Shown: in pieces, positions 29,887-37,149 of the stretch
Position numbering within the stretch: the first letter of the stretch is position 1
Layout of the letters: each line of letters starts with the position of its first letter
From: Arthrobacter sp. B1I2
GTDB lineage: Bacteria > Actinomycetota > Actinomycetes > Actinomycetales > Micrococcaceae
Assembly: GCF_030816485.1 (NCBI RefSeq)
Contig: NZ_JAUSYC010000001.1
Location: 62,001-126,000, forward strand
DNA length: 64,000 bases
Reading direction: 5' to 3'
Notes under the pieces: generated by a model
The model's input: only the letters and a program-made list of their open reading frames with translations
Told to the model about the DNA's origin: nothing
Database searches by the model: none
Translations under genes and position numbers: made by a program

Positions 29887-30297
29887 ATGAGCACTTCAGA
29901 TGATGCGCCCAGGCCGCTGGTTGACCAGTCCGTCCTGGACCGGCTGCGGGACGAACTCGAGGAGGAAGAAGGCTACAGCCGGGTCTTCGTGGGGAACTTC
30001 ATCGAGAACCTGCCCCAGCGGCTCAATCGGTTGCGGCTTGCCCTGACCACTGGAGACCTGGAGGGCTCCATTGATGCCGTCCTGAGCTTGAAGACCTCAA
30101 GCCAAATGGTTGGAGCCGAGCGCCTCGCGGGACTTGCCCTGGACCTGGAAAACGAGATCCGGTCCGAGGCGCGGCACGCGGACATGGCGGTTGCGTTGCC
30201 CAGGCTGGCAGCGACCTTCCTGCGGCCCATCACCCAGTGCAGCAGGCAAACGACGCACCGGCTGCAGGCTCAGTGCTGCCCCGGCGCCAAACGGTAA
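29887..30297 (+). CDS. HPt-like protein lacking the phosphorylatable histidine
   Basis: This 136-residue, mostly helical protein matches the histidine-phosphotransfer domain (residues about 25-110). The motif normally HxLKGxSxxxGA reads LSLKTSSQMVGAERL here, with Leu66 where the phospho-accepting His should be, so classic phosphorelay activity is not expected. The ATG has GAAAGGAG 5 bases upstream. Its 3' end overlaps the convergent response-regulator gene by 28 bases. It may act as a pseudo-HPt that binds rather than phosphorylates its partner, possibly the response regulator next door; this is inference. Confidence 0.78.
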   Translation: MSTSDDAPRPLVDQSVLDRLRDELEEEEGYSRVFVGNFIENLPQRLNRLRLALTTGDLEGSIDAVLSLKTSSQMVGAERLAGLALDLENEIRSEARHADMAVALPRLAATFLRPITQCSRQTTHRLQAQCCPGAKR

Positions 30298-31034
30298 CCC
30301 ACTCCGCGAACGGTTTGCAGCCAACGCGGCTGCTGCGGCGAGTCACCCAGCTTTTTGCGCAGGTTCCCCATGTGGACCTCCACGGAACGTTCGTCGGCCT
30401 CGCTGATGTAACTGCCGACGTCGTAATCCTCGTCGCGAAGCCGCCGCACCAGGTCGGACTTGGTCCGGACCGTCCGGCCGGCTTCCAGGAGCGCGTACAG
30501 GAGTTCGAACTCCGTGCGGGTCAGGTTCATCTCCTTGCCGTCGACGGCGACTGTGCGCGAGGCGTAGCTGAGTTCCAGGCCGTTGTGGCTGAAGTTTCCA
30601 CGCTCGGGATGCGCAACGTCGTCCGAAGAAGCATCCACCGCAACCTGGCCCGGCTCTGGAACGGAGCGCGGCCGCCGCATCATCGCCGCAATCCGGGCGC
30701 GCAGTTCCCGCGGCCGGAACGGTTTGGTGAGGTAGTCGTCCGCACCCGATTCGAGCCCGATCAGGGTGTCCAGCTCCTCCGCCCGCGCCGTCAGCATCAC
30801 GATGTAAGCATCGGAAAACTCGCGGATCTGCCGGGAAACCTCAAAGCCGTCGATGTCCGGCAACCCCAGGTCCAGGGTGATGACGTCAGGATTCAGGCTC
30901 TTGGCCATCAAGACGCCCTCGGCGCCGCCGCTGGCGACACTCACGTCAAACCCTGCCTGGGTCAGCACAGTGCGAACCAGTTCCCGAATGTCGTGGTCAT
31001 CCTCGATGACCAGACCCACACGTGCCTCACTCAT
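30270..31034 (-). CDS. OmpR/PhoB-family response regulator
   Basis: This 254-residue two-component response regulator has a receiver domain with the acidic pair E11-D12, the phosphorylation site D55 (VITLDLGLPD), the conserved Thr in VMLTAR and Lys in LTKPF. A C-terminal winged helix contains LTRTEFELLYALLEAG and VEVHMGNLRKKLG, ending VRGVGYRLAPG. The ATG at 31034 has a GAGGGG upstream. It is divergent from a histidine kinase 94 bases away, the likely partner, and its last 28 bases overlap the HPt-like gene on the other strand. Confidence 0.95.
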   Translation of the reverse strand: MSEARVGLVIEDDHDIRELVRTVLTQAGFDVSVASGGAEGVLMAKSLNPDVITLDLGLPDIDGFEVSRQIREFSDAYIVMLTARAEELDTLIGLESGADDYLTKPFRPRELRARIAAMMRRPRSVPEPGQVAVDASSDDVAHPERGNFSHNGLELSYASRTVAVDGKEMNLTRTEFELLYALLEAGRTVRTKSDLVRRLRDEDYDVGSYISEADERSVEVHMGNLRKKLGDSPQQPRWLQTVRGVGYRLAPGQH

Positions 31035-31128
31035 AGAGCCCCCTCAGTGCCAACGTCAGAAGTATAGCTGGCTGCGGATATCCTGCTGCTATGGTCTTGC
31101 ACACGCCGACATCCGCGTCCTCCACGCC

Positions 31129-32784
31129 ATGAGCAACCCCACAGCCTGGTCCTCGGGACGGCTGCGGTCTTTCAAGCGGCCCTTTCATGAGTACCGGCTG
31201 ACGGACCGGGTGGTCTTGAGCCAAATGCCCTTGTTCGTGACCACCATCCTGACGGCCCTGCTGGTCTGGGCGTTTTTCCCGGGCACCATGAACAACCCCT
31301 TGTTCATTACATTCCTCATCTCGCAGCTGGCGATCATGGCGCTTTGCTACCTGATCCCTTGGGAGCGGCTGCCCTACACGAGCTTCCTGGCCATCCCGCT
31401 TCTGGACTTCATCTCGATCGCAGCGGGCAGGGAAGGCGGCCAGGAAAGCCTCACAGGGATCAGTCTGCTGGCCGTGTTCCCCGTCATCTGGCTCTGCGCG
31501 TCCGGATACTACCCGCGGGCGGCCTTGTGGCTCTCCTTCCTGGGACCGCTGGCCATCATTTGGGTGCCGTTGCTCCTGCAGGGGAACTACGCGCCGCAGG
31601 ACTTTGCCCGGTCCCTGCTGCTGCCCGTCATGATGCTGGGCATCGGCGTGTCCGTGAGTGTCCTGACCCTGAGCATGATGCGCCAGCAGAGCCAGCTGGA
31701 GGAAAAGGACGAGCAGCTGCGGGCCAACCTGCGCATCAGCAAGCGCCAGGAGTCGCTGCTGAACACCGTGCTGGATACCGTGCACCTTGGCGTCCTGGCC
31801 GTTGACGCCGATGGCCACGACGTCCTGATGAACCGGAAGCAGCGCGCCAACCATGAACTCGCCCGGCCAAAGGACATAGCGGACCCCAATGAATCACAGC
31901 TGCTGGTCTATGGCCCGGACCGGAAGACCCTGATTCCCGTAGAGGGGCGGCCGGTACGCCGGGCCATCCTGGGGGAAACCTTCACCGACTACCTCGTATG
32001 GCTGGGTGATGGAAAGGACCAGCGGGCCCTGGTGACGACGGCGCGCGCCATGAAGGACCCGGACGGCAACTTTGCCGGCTCCGTGATTGTCTTCAGCGAC
32101 GTGACGGACCTGGTGAACGCACTGGCTGCAAAGGATGACTTCGTCTCCAGCGTCTCCCACGAATTCCGCACGCCGCTGACCTCCATCCTTGGTTACGTGG
32201 AAATCCTGCTTGCCGATGAGCCGGCAGAGCCTCAGCGGGACATGCTGGAGGTCATCCGCCGGAACTCCGAGCGGCTCCTGACCCTGGTGTCCGACCTGCT
32301 GTCCAGCAGGAATGGTCAGTTGATCGTCACCCCGCACGCCGTGGACGTGGCCGAACTCGTCCGCAGCAGCGTGACATCGGCGATGCCACGGGCCGCCGCC
32401 GCCGGAGTGGAGCTGCGGGCCGACACCCCGCAGCGTCTGGAGGCCCACGTGGACAGCGCCCGGATCTCCCAGGTCCTGGACAACCTGGTGTCCAACGCCA
32501 TCAAGTACTCACCGGACGGCGGCGAGGTGGTGGTGTCGCTGGCGCAGGAGGACGGGCACATGGCCTGCCGCGTCACCGACACGGGCATGGGCATGAGCCC
32601 CGAGGACGCCTCCGAAGTGTTCGCCAAATTCTTCCGCACCAGCAGCGTCCGCCGTACAGCCATCCCCGGTGTGGGACTGGGCCTGCCCATCAGCAAGGCC
32701 ATCGTCGAGGCGCACGGCGGGACGATCGGCGTCGACAGCACGCTGGGCGAAGGGACGACGTTTACGTTCCGGGTGCCGGTCTAG
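31129..32784 (+). CDS. Membrane sensor histidine kinase
   Basis: This is a 551-residue histidine kinase. The N-terminal about 190 residues hold several membrane helices (for example PLFVTTILTALLVWAFF). A coiled stretch (QQSQLEEKDEQLRANLRISK) and a PAS-like domain follow (TVHLGVLAVDADGHDVLMN). The DHp helix has H344 in SVSHEFRTPLTSILGY. The ATP-binding domain shows an N-box (NAIKYSPDGGE), DTGMGMSPEDA and GVGLGLPISKAIVEAHGG. The start ATG at 31129 is the first that removes an upstream stretch lacking homology. It pairs with the divergent response regulator. Its last 23 bases overlap mcrC on the opposite strand. Confidence 0.94.
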   Translation: MSNPTAWSSGRLRSFKRPFHEYRLTDRVVLSQMPLFVTTILTALLVWAFFPGTMNNPLFITFLISQLAIMALCYLIPWERLPYTSFLAIPLLDFISIAAGREGGQESLTGISLLAVFPVIWLCASGYYPRAALWLSFLGPLAIIWVPLLLQGNYAPQDFARSLLLPVMMLGIGVSVSVLTLSMMRQQSQLEEKDEQLRANLRISKRQESLLNTVLDTVHLGVLAVDADGHDVLMNRKQRANHELARPKDIADPNESQLLVYGPDRKTLIPVEGRPVRRAILGETFTDYLVWLGDGKDQRALVTTARAMKDPDGNFAGSVIVFSDVTDLVNALAAKDDFVSSVSHEFRTPLTSILGYVEILLADEPAEPQRDMLEVIRRNSERLLTLVSDLLSSRNGQLIVTPHAVDVAELVRSSVTSAMPRAAAAGVELRADTPQRLEAHVDSARISQVLDNLVSNAIKYSPDGGEVVVSLAQEDGHMACRVTDTGMGMSPEDASEVFAKFFRTSSVRRTAIPGVGLGLPISKAIVEAHGGTIGVDSTLGEGTTFTFRVPV

Positions 32785-34009
32785 TCCCCACCCGGATTAC
32801 TTCGCCCCAGGACTGGCGGGCGAGCTCGCCGATTGAAGCCAGGATGGCCGACGGCGGCTGGCTGAGATCCAGCGGGAACTCCACGATGTCGATGTCGGTG
32901 TTCAGGATGCGGCGGAGCTTGACCTCGCCCTGGCCGGCGTAGACCAGCCACGCGGTGGGTACGGCCAGCGCGGTGCAGTGGGCCAGCATCTGGTAGTGGT
33001 CGGCTGTCAGGGAAGCGCCGGCGTCCGTGGCGGCACGGTACTTGGTGTTGTAAGCCACCACCGGGCGGCCGCCCAGCAGGTGGACCGCGTCCGGGCGCAC
33101 GGACAGGCGGTCCGAGTCGCGCACCGCTTCGCTGAGGAGGGCGTTGTACCGGAGGCGCAGCTCCCCCGGATAAGAAGCCATCGCGCTGCGAAGCGCCTTA
33201 CCCACGAAATCCTCGAACACCTGGGCCATGTCCACCACGAACGAGGCCGTCTGCTGTTTTCCCTCGCCGGCTTCCGCGGATGCGTTGCGCAGGATCAGCC
33301 CGGCCAGGCGGAGCACAGCGTGATACCGCAGGTTCATCCGGGTGGGTTTCCACGGCGGCACCGGGGCGCCGGACGGGAGGCGGGTGACGGCGTCGAGCTT
33401 TCCCTTCAGCTGGCGCAGCCGGCCCAGCACCTCGGGCCGCACCCCTGGCACCTGCCCCATCCGCTCCAGTGCGGCGCGGAGGATCCGGTTTTCGGCGATG
33501 TCCTCGGTGAACTCGTCGTAGGAGACTTCCAGCGGAACCAGCATCCCGGGGCGACGGGAGATCTGGTCCGAAATGCGGATCCGCCCCTTGACCGTCCGCA
33601 GCGACTCGTCCACGGTGAGGTAGCCCTGCAGGACGCCGCGGCCGAGGGCCCGTTCGGCCAGCTGCACCAGCGACTCCGCCAGGGCGCTCCACAGGTCCCC
33701 GTCCTCGTCAGCGGAGACCAGGTCCGGCCGGAAGCCCTGCTCCCCCGCGAAGCTGAGCAGGAACAGGAGCCGGCTGAGCCCCAGCCGGTCCTTGGGCCGG
33801 ACGTCCAGCTGGACCGTGGGTGTCCGGACCGAGCCCACCTTGCCCACCGGCTCAATCCGGTACAGCCCCAGGCCCATGGGGGACGCCTTGGCCAGGCCGC
33901 TGGAGTTCAGGAGGGAGGCGCTTGGGGCATCCAGCCGTTCCACCAGCCCGCTGGACAGCTCGTCCAGGACCAGGTGCCGCACGGATGCCCGGGGGTCAGC
34001 GCGCTGCAA
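32762..34009 (-). CDS. mcrC: McrC-family nuclease subunit of a McrBC system
   Basis: This 415-residue protein is the McrC partner of McrB, the nuclease subunit of a modification-dependent restriction system. The N-terminal beta-rich part (GLGLYRIEPVGKVGSVRTPTVQLDVRPK) and FTEDIAENRILRAALERM are typical. The C-terminal PD-(D/E)xK core reads SVRPDAVHLL then PVVAYNTKYRA. The second catalytic acid is Asn321 in NTK, where E. coli McrC has Asp257 in DxK, while D307 and K323 are kept. The start overlaps the end of mcrB by 14 bases, so the two are co-translated. Confidence 0.9.
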   Translation of the reverse strand: MQRADPRASVRHLVLDELSSGLVERLDAPSASLLNSSGLAKASPMGLGLYRIEPVGKVGSVRTPTVQLDVRPKDRLGLSRLLFLLSFAGEQGFRPDLVSADEDGDLWSALAESLVQLAERALGRGVLQGYLTVDESLRTVKGRIRISDQISRRPGMLVPLEVSYDEFTEDIAENRILRAALERMGQVPGVRPEVLGRLRQLKGKLDAVTRLPSGAPVPPWKPTRMNLRYHAVLRLAGLILRNASAEAGEGKQQTASFVVDMAQVFEDFVGKALRSAMASYPGELRLRYNALLSEAVRDSDRLSVRPDAVHLLGGRPVVAYNTKYRAATDAGASLTADHYQMLAHCTALAVPTAWLVYAGQGEVKLRRILNTDIDIVEFPLDLSQPPSAILASIGELARQSWGEVIRVGTRPAPGT

Positions 34010-36227
34010 CGCGCCCCAGCAGCTGGTCCAGCCCGAAGCGCTCCTCCAGCTGCGCCCGGGTGAGCTGGCCGTGGTAGTGCTCCTCCAGCAGCGGCATCAG
34101 CTCGTACTTCCAGATCCGGCGCAGCCCGGCGGGGGTCTGGGCGGCCGGCTTCATGAAGTAGGACGGGCCGATCATCAGGTCACGGTCCCACTCGTCGATT
34201 GCCCCGTTCAGCGCATCCAGCAGCAGCGCCGGGGTGGGGTCCAGCTGCCGGGCCTGCAGGAACCGGAGCAGGGACCCCTTGACCGGTTCGGTTTGCGGGT
34301 GCAGCTCGATGAACGAGAAACGGCGGCGGATGGCGGCGTCCATCATGGCGATGGACCGGTCCGCGGTGTTCATGGTGCCGATGATGTAGAGGTTGTCCGG
34401 CAGCGTGAACGGCTCGTTGGGGCTGTACTGCAGGTAGATCCGGTCGTCGCGGTATTCCAGCAGGAAGTACAGTTCGCCGAACACCTTGGCGAGGTTGGCG
34501 CGGTTCATCTCATCGATGATGAGGAAGTACGGCTTCTTCTCGTTGCCGGGCTTCGCGGCCTCCTCGGCCAGCCGGCGCAGCGGGCCCGCCACCAGCTTGA
34601 AGGACACCTGCCCTTCGTCCGTCTTGTCGGGCCGGTAGCCCTCGAAGAAGTCCTCGTAGGCGTAGGACGGGTGGAACTGGACCAGCTTGACGCGTTCGTC
34701 AGTGGTGTCGTCCGCCAGCTGCGCCGCGAGGTGCTTGGCCAGGTAGGTCTTGCCGGTGCCCGGCGGGCCGTAGAGAACCAGCTGCCGGTTTTCCTGCAGC
34801 AGGTCGGCGATCTCCTGGAGCGGTTCCAGCTCCATGTGCAGCGACGCGGCAAATTCCTGGGTCAGCGGGCGGAAGGCCTCCTGGACAGGCGGGACGACGG
34901 CGGCGCCGTCAGTGTCGCCGTCGGGCTCAGTTTCCGCCTCGGCCGGCAGCAGCGCCTGAAGCGCCTGGACCACCCGGGTCACGTCCACCACGATGCCGGG
35001 GGTGGCGAGCTGGCGCTGGACGTGCCGGGGAAGGGCGGTGGTGGTGTGCCCGTCGTCGAACCAGCGCACCTTGCGCCGCAGCCGGCGGTTGTCGTCGTTG
35101 TATTCGGGCTCCCCCAGCACACCGCCCAGCCGGACGCTTCCGGCGTGCTGGTAGAGCACCAGGTCACCGGGCTTCATGACGGTCAGGAATGCAAACACCG
35201 CGGTCTTGGTGTCCTCGCGCTCCACATAGCCAAGGTGCTTGTAGTCCTCGTCCACGGCGTGCTGGACCAGGCCGGCGGTCACGCCGGGGTCCAGGTGCCG
35301 GAGATGTTCGACGTCGAGGGTTACCTTTTCCTCGCCGTGCCAGGCCGTGATCAGCCCGGCGTGGTCGCTGTGCGTCCGGAGCAGCCAGGCCCGCCGCCCG
35401 GGATCGCCCACTTTGCGCCATTGGCTGACCAGCTGGCGGGAGTACCAGTCGGTGCGCTGGCCCGACTGCTCGTCCAGGTGCAGCCGGATGCGGTGGATGT
35501 CCGCGGTGATGTCCTCGTCGCTGTCGCCCCTGGCCCCGCCCACCAGGGAGGCGAACGCGTCCCGGATTTCCTGCCGCTCCACGTCCGCCACCACCGGCTC
35601 GAAGTAGCTGGGCCAGGCGAGGAACTCGATGCTGCGGCGGATGGCGGGCTGATCGTCCGGGGTGGATGCGGCGAGACGGTGGAACTGCAGCGGGTCCTTG
35701 ATGGCTGCCTGCACCACGCCGGCCGGCCGCTGTGCCACGTTCCGCACAAACCGGCACAGCCACTTGAGGTGGTCCCAGATGGTCCAGTTGAATTCTGCGG
35801 TCCGGTCGCGGATGACGCCGTGGTCCGTCATGCCGGCGTACAGCTCTTCGGGGAGCTCCAGCGGCGGCTCCAGCCAGCAGGCGGCCTCGGCCACGCGGGC
35901 GCGCTTGACCTTCAGGGACTTCACCTCATGGGCCAACGGAAGTGACTGCAGGAAGAGCAGCTCCACGGCCAGCTGCTTGGCCCCGCGGGTGGCGCCCTCC
36001 AGGTTTTCGCGGAGGTTCGTCATCATCGGGGCCTTGGGGTCGGCGATGCCCCGGTCCAGCCGGTCAAGCAACTCCGCGGCCGCCGGAACCGACCAGCTCC
36101 TGGTGCGGCCGTCCAGGGGTGAAGCCTTTCCCTGCAGACCCGGTCCCAGCACGAACCACGCTGCTTCCTCAATCTCCTTCGAGATGCCGAGGGCGCGGGT
36201 CATGGCAGCAGTGGCAGTGGGGGTCAT
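33996..36227 (-). CDS. mcrB: McrB-family AAA+ GTPase/ATPase with EVE-like reader segment
   Basis: This 743-residue motor subunit of a McrBC system has an N-terminal 340-residue region of unknown fold. An EVE/PUA-like segment lies near residues 345-400 (VMKPGDLVLYQHAGSVRLGG, then RKVRWFDDG), the type of domain that reads modified bases. The AAA+ core follows, with Walker A GPPGTGKT near residue 487, PSYAYEDFFEGYRP, Walker B LIIDEMNRANL and the McrB-specific IGTMNTADRS near 618, plus a DAAIRRRF arginine finger. The ATG at 36227 is preceded by a G-rich stretch. mcrC follows with a 14-base overlap. The system is predicted to cut DNA carrying modified cytosine, subject to the McrC active-site oddity. 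Confidence 0.9.
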   Translation of the reverse strand: MTPTATAAMTRALGISKEIEEAAWFVLGPGLQGKASPLDGRTRSWSVPAAAELLDRLDRGIADPKAPMMTNLRENLEGATRGAKQLAVELLFLQSLPLAHEVKSLKVKRARVAEAACWLEPPLELPEELYAGMTDHGVIRDRTAEFNWTIWDHLKWLCRFVRNVAQRPAGVVQAAIKDPLQFHRLAASTPDDQPAIRRSIEFLAWPSYFEPVVADVERQEIRDAFASLVGGARGDSDEDITADIHRIRLHLDEQSGQRTDWYSRQLVSQWRKVGDPGRRAWLLRTHSDHAGLITAWHGEEKVTLDVEHLRHLDPGVTAGLVQHAVDEDYKHLGYVEREDTKTAVFAFLTVMKPGDLVLYQHAGSVRLGGVLGEPEYNDDNRRLRRKVRWFDDGHTTTALPRHVQRQLATPGIVVDVTRVVQALQALLPAEAETEPDGDTDGAAVVPPVQEAFRPLTQEFAASLHMELEPLQEIADLLQENRQLVLYGPPGTGKTYLAKHLAAQLADDTTDERVKLVQFHPSYAYEDFFEGYRPDKTDEGQVSFKLVAGPLRRLAEEAAKPGNEKKPYFLIIDEMNRANLAKVFGELYFLLEYRDDRIYLQYSPNEPFTLPDNLYIIGTMNTADRSIAMMDAAIRRRFSFIELHPQTEPVKGSLLRFLQARQLDPTPALLLDALNGAIDEWDRDLMIGPSYFMKPAAQTPAGLRRIWKYELMPLLEEHYHGQLTRAQLEERFGLDQLLGRVAAR

Positions 36228-36297
36228 GCCCCCAAATTTACAGGGTCAGGCCGGGCGGCCGCTCCAAGCCGCCCGGCTGCCACTCCGCCAGAGCGTG

Positions 36298-36555
36298 CTA
36301 CTTGCCGGTGGCGGACCGCTTCCTGCCGAAGACGAAATACCCCATCGGCCCGATGAAATTGACGAAGGACGCCATCCGCCACGCAGCCTTGGGCCCGTTG
36401 ATCAGTTCCGCCGGACGCCGCGAGATGTCCCGCTGTGCAGCAACCAGCAGCGACACCTGCACGATCGCCGTCAAAATGATGCCTGCCTTGCCGGAAGGCG
36501 ACATTTCCTTCCACGTCTTCTTGTTCCGGGCGGCACGTGCCTTGTTCTTTGCCAT
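36298..36555 (-). CDS. Small PLDc_N-type membrane protein
   Basis: This 85-residue protein has a basic, soluble N-terminus (MAKNKARAARNKKTWKEM). Two membrane helices follow (AGIILTAIVQVSLLVAAQRDI and the FVNFIGPMGYFVFG region), matching the phospholipase-D N-terminal (PLDc_N) pattern found in many small actinobacterial proteins. It lacks the HKD catalytic domain, so it is not an enzyme by itself. The ATG has GAAAGGGAG 5 bases upstream. It sits 70 bases after the mcrB start, on the same strand, probably in its own unit. Confidence 0.85.
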   Translation of the reverse strand: MAKNKARAARNKKTWKEMSPSGKAGIILTAIVQVSLLVAAQRDISRRPAELINGPKAAWRMASFVNFIGPMGYFVFGRKRSATGK

Positions 36556-36622
36556 CGGGGCTCCCTTTCGCAGTTTGTGGTGGTTCCAGTCCAGTGTGCC
36601 TGGTGCAATCCTGCCCAGAGTC

Positions 36623-37075
36623 TTAGTGCCTGTAGGGAGCCATCCGGTCTTTTTGTTCCTGGGTGAGTCTTTGCACCCGGCCCGTTGCCTCGTCCACGAA
36701 CGCCAGGTGGCTGCTCGCCTTCACACAGTCCTCCCGGGTCACCGGGTCCTGGAGCAGGTAGTGGATATCAAAGCTGGCCCCCTTGACCGCGCCGATCCAG
36801 ACCTGCACCACGGCCGGGATGTTGCGGTACTCCAGGGTCCGGACATAGCGGATCTTGTGGTCCACCACCAGCGCCAGGGTGCCGTCGGGGACGTCGTTGA
36901 ACAGGGACACCGGCGGCTCGATGCCGGGGAGGCCGGGGCCCCTGGGCGGCCCGAAGGCGGCGATCCTTGCTTCCTCCAGCATCCTCACAATCTGGACATT
37001 GTTGATGTGGCCGTAGGCGTCCATGTCGCCCCAGCGCATTGGCACCAGGACTTCTATCCGTTTGCCGCCGTGCAC
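36623..37075 (-). CDS. Acyl-CoA thioesterase (4-hydroxybenzoyl-CoA thioesterase family)
   Basis: This 150-residue hotdog-fold thioesterase hydrolyses acyl-CoA to the free acid. The active-site Asp is in VPMRWGDMDAYGHINNVQIVR, and the VDHKIRYVRTLEY and FDIHYLLQDP strands complete the fold. The frame opens at a TTG (37120), but the GTG at 37075 has GGAAGG 7 bases upstream and starts right before the domain. It lies about 75 bases downstream of the ABC exporter genes on the same strand and may be their last operon member. Acyl-chain preference cannot be inferred. Confidence 0.88.
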   Translation of the reverse strand: MHGGKRIEVLVPMRWGDMDAYGHINNVQIVRMLEEARIAAFGPPRGPGLPGIEPPVSLFNDVPDGTLALVVDHKIRYVRTLEYRNIPAVVQVWIGAVKGASFDIHYLLQDPVTREDCVKASSHLAFVDEATGRVQRLTQEQKDRMAPYRH

Positions 37076-37149
37076 CTCGGTGCCTTCCGTGGCCTCCTGC
37101 CCGTGTTCCTGCCCCTGCAACCGCTGGGCTGCCTGGGCCTGCTGCGCGC

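Noticed and set aside
33792..35945. Long open frame opposite mcrB and mcrC
   Set aside because: Same reason: antisense to two strongly supported genes, with a Val/Leu/Gln/His-rich translation and no motifs.
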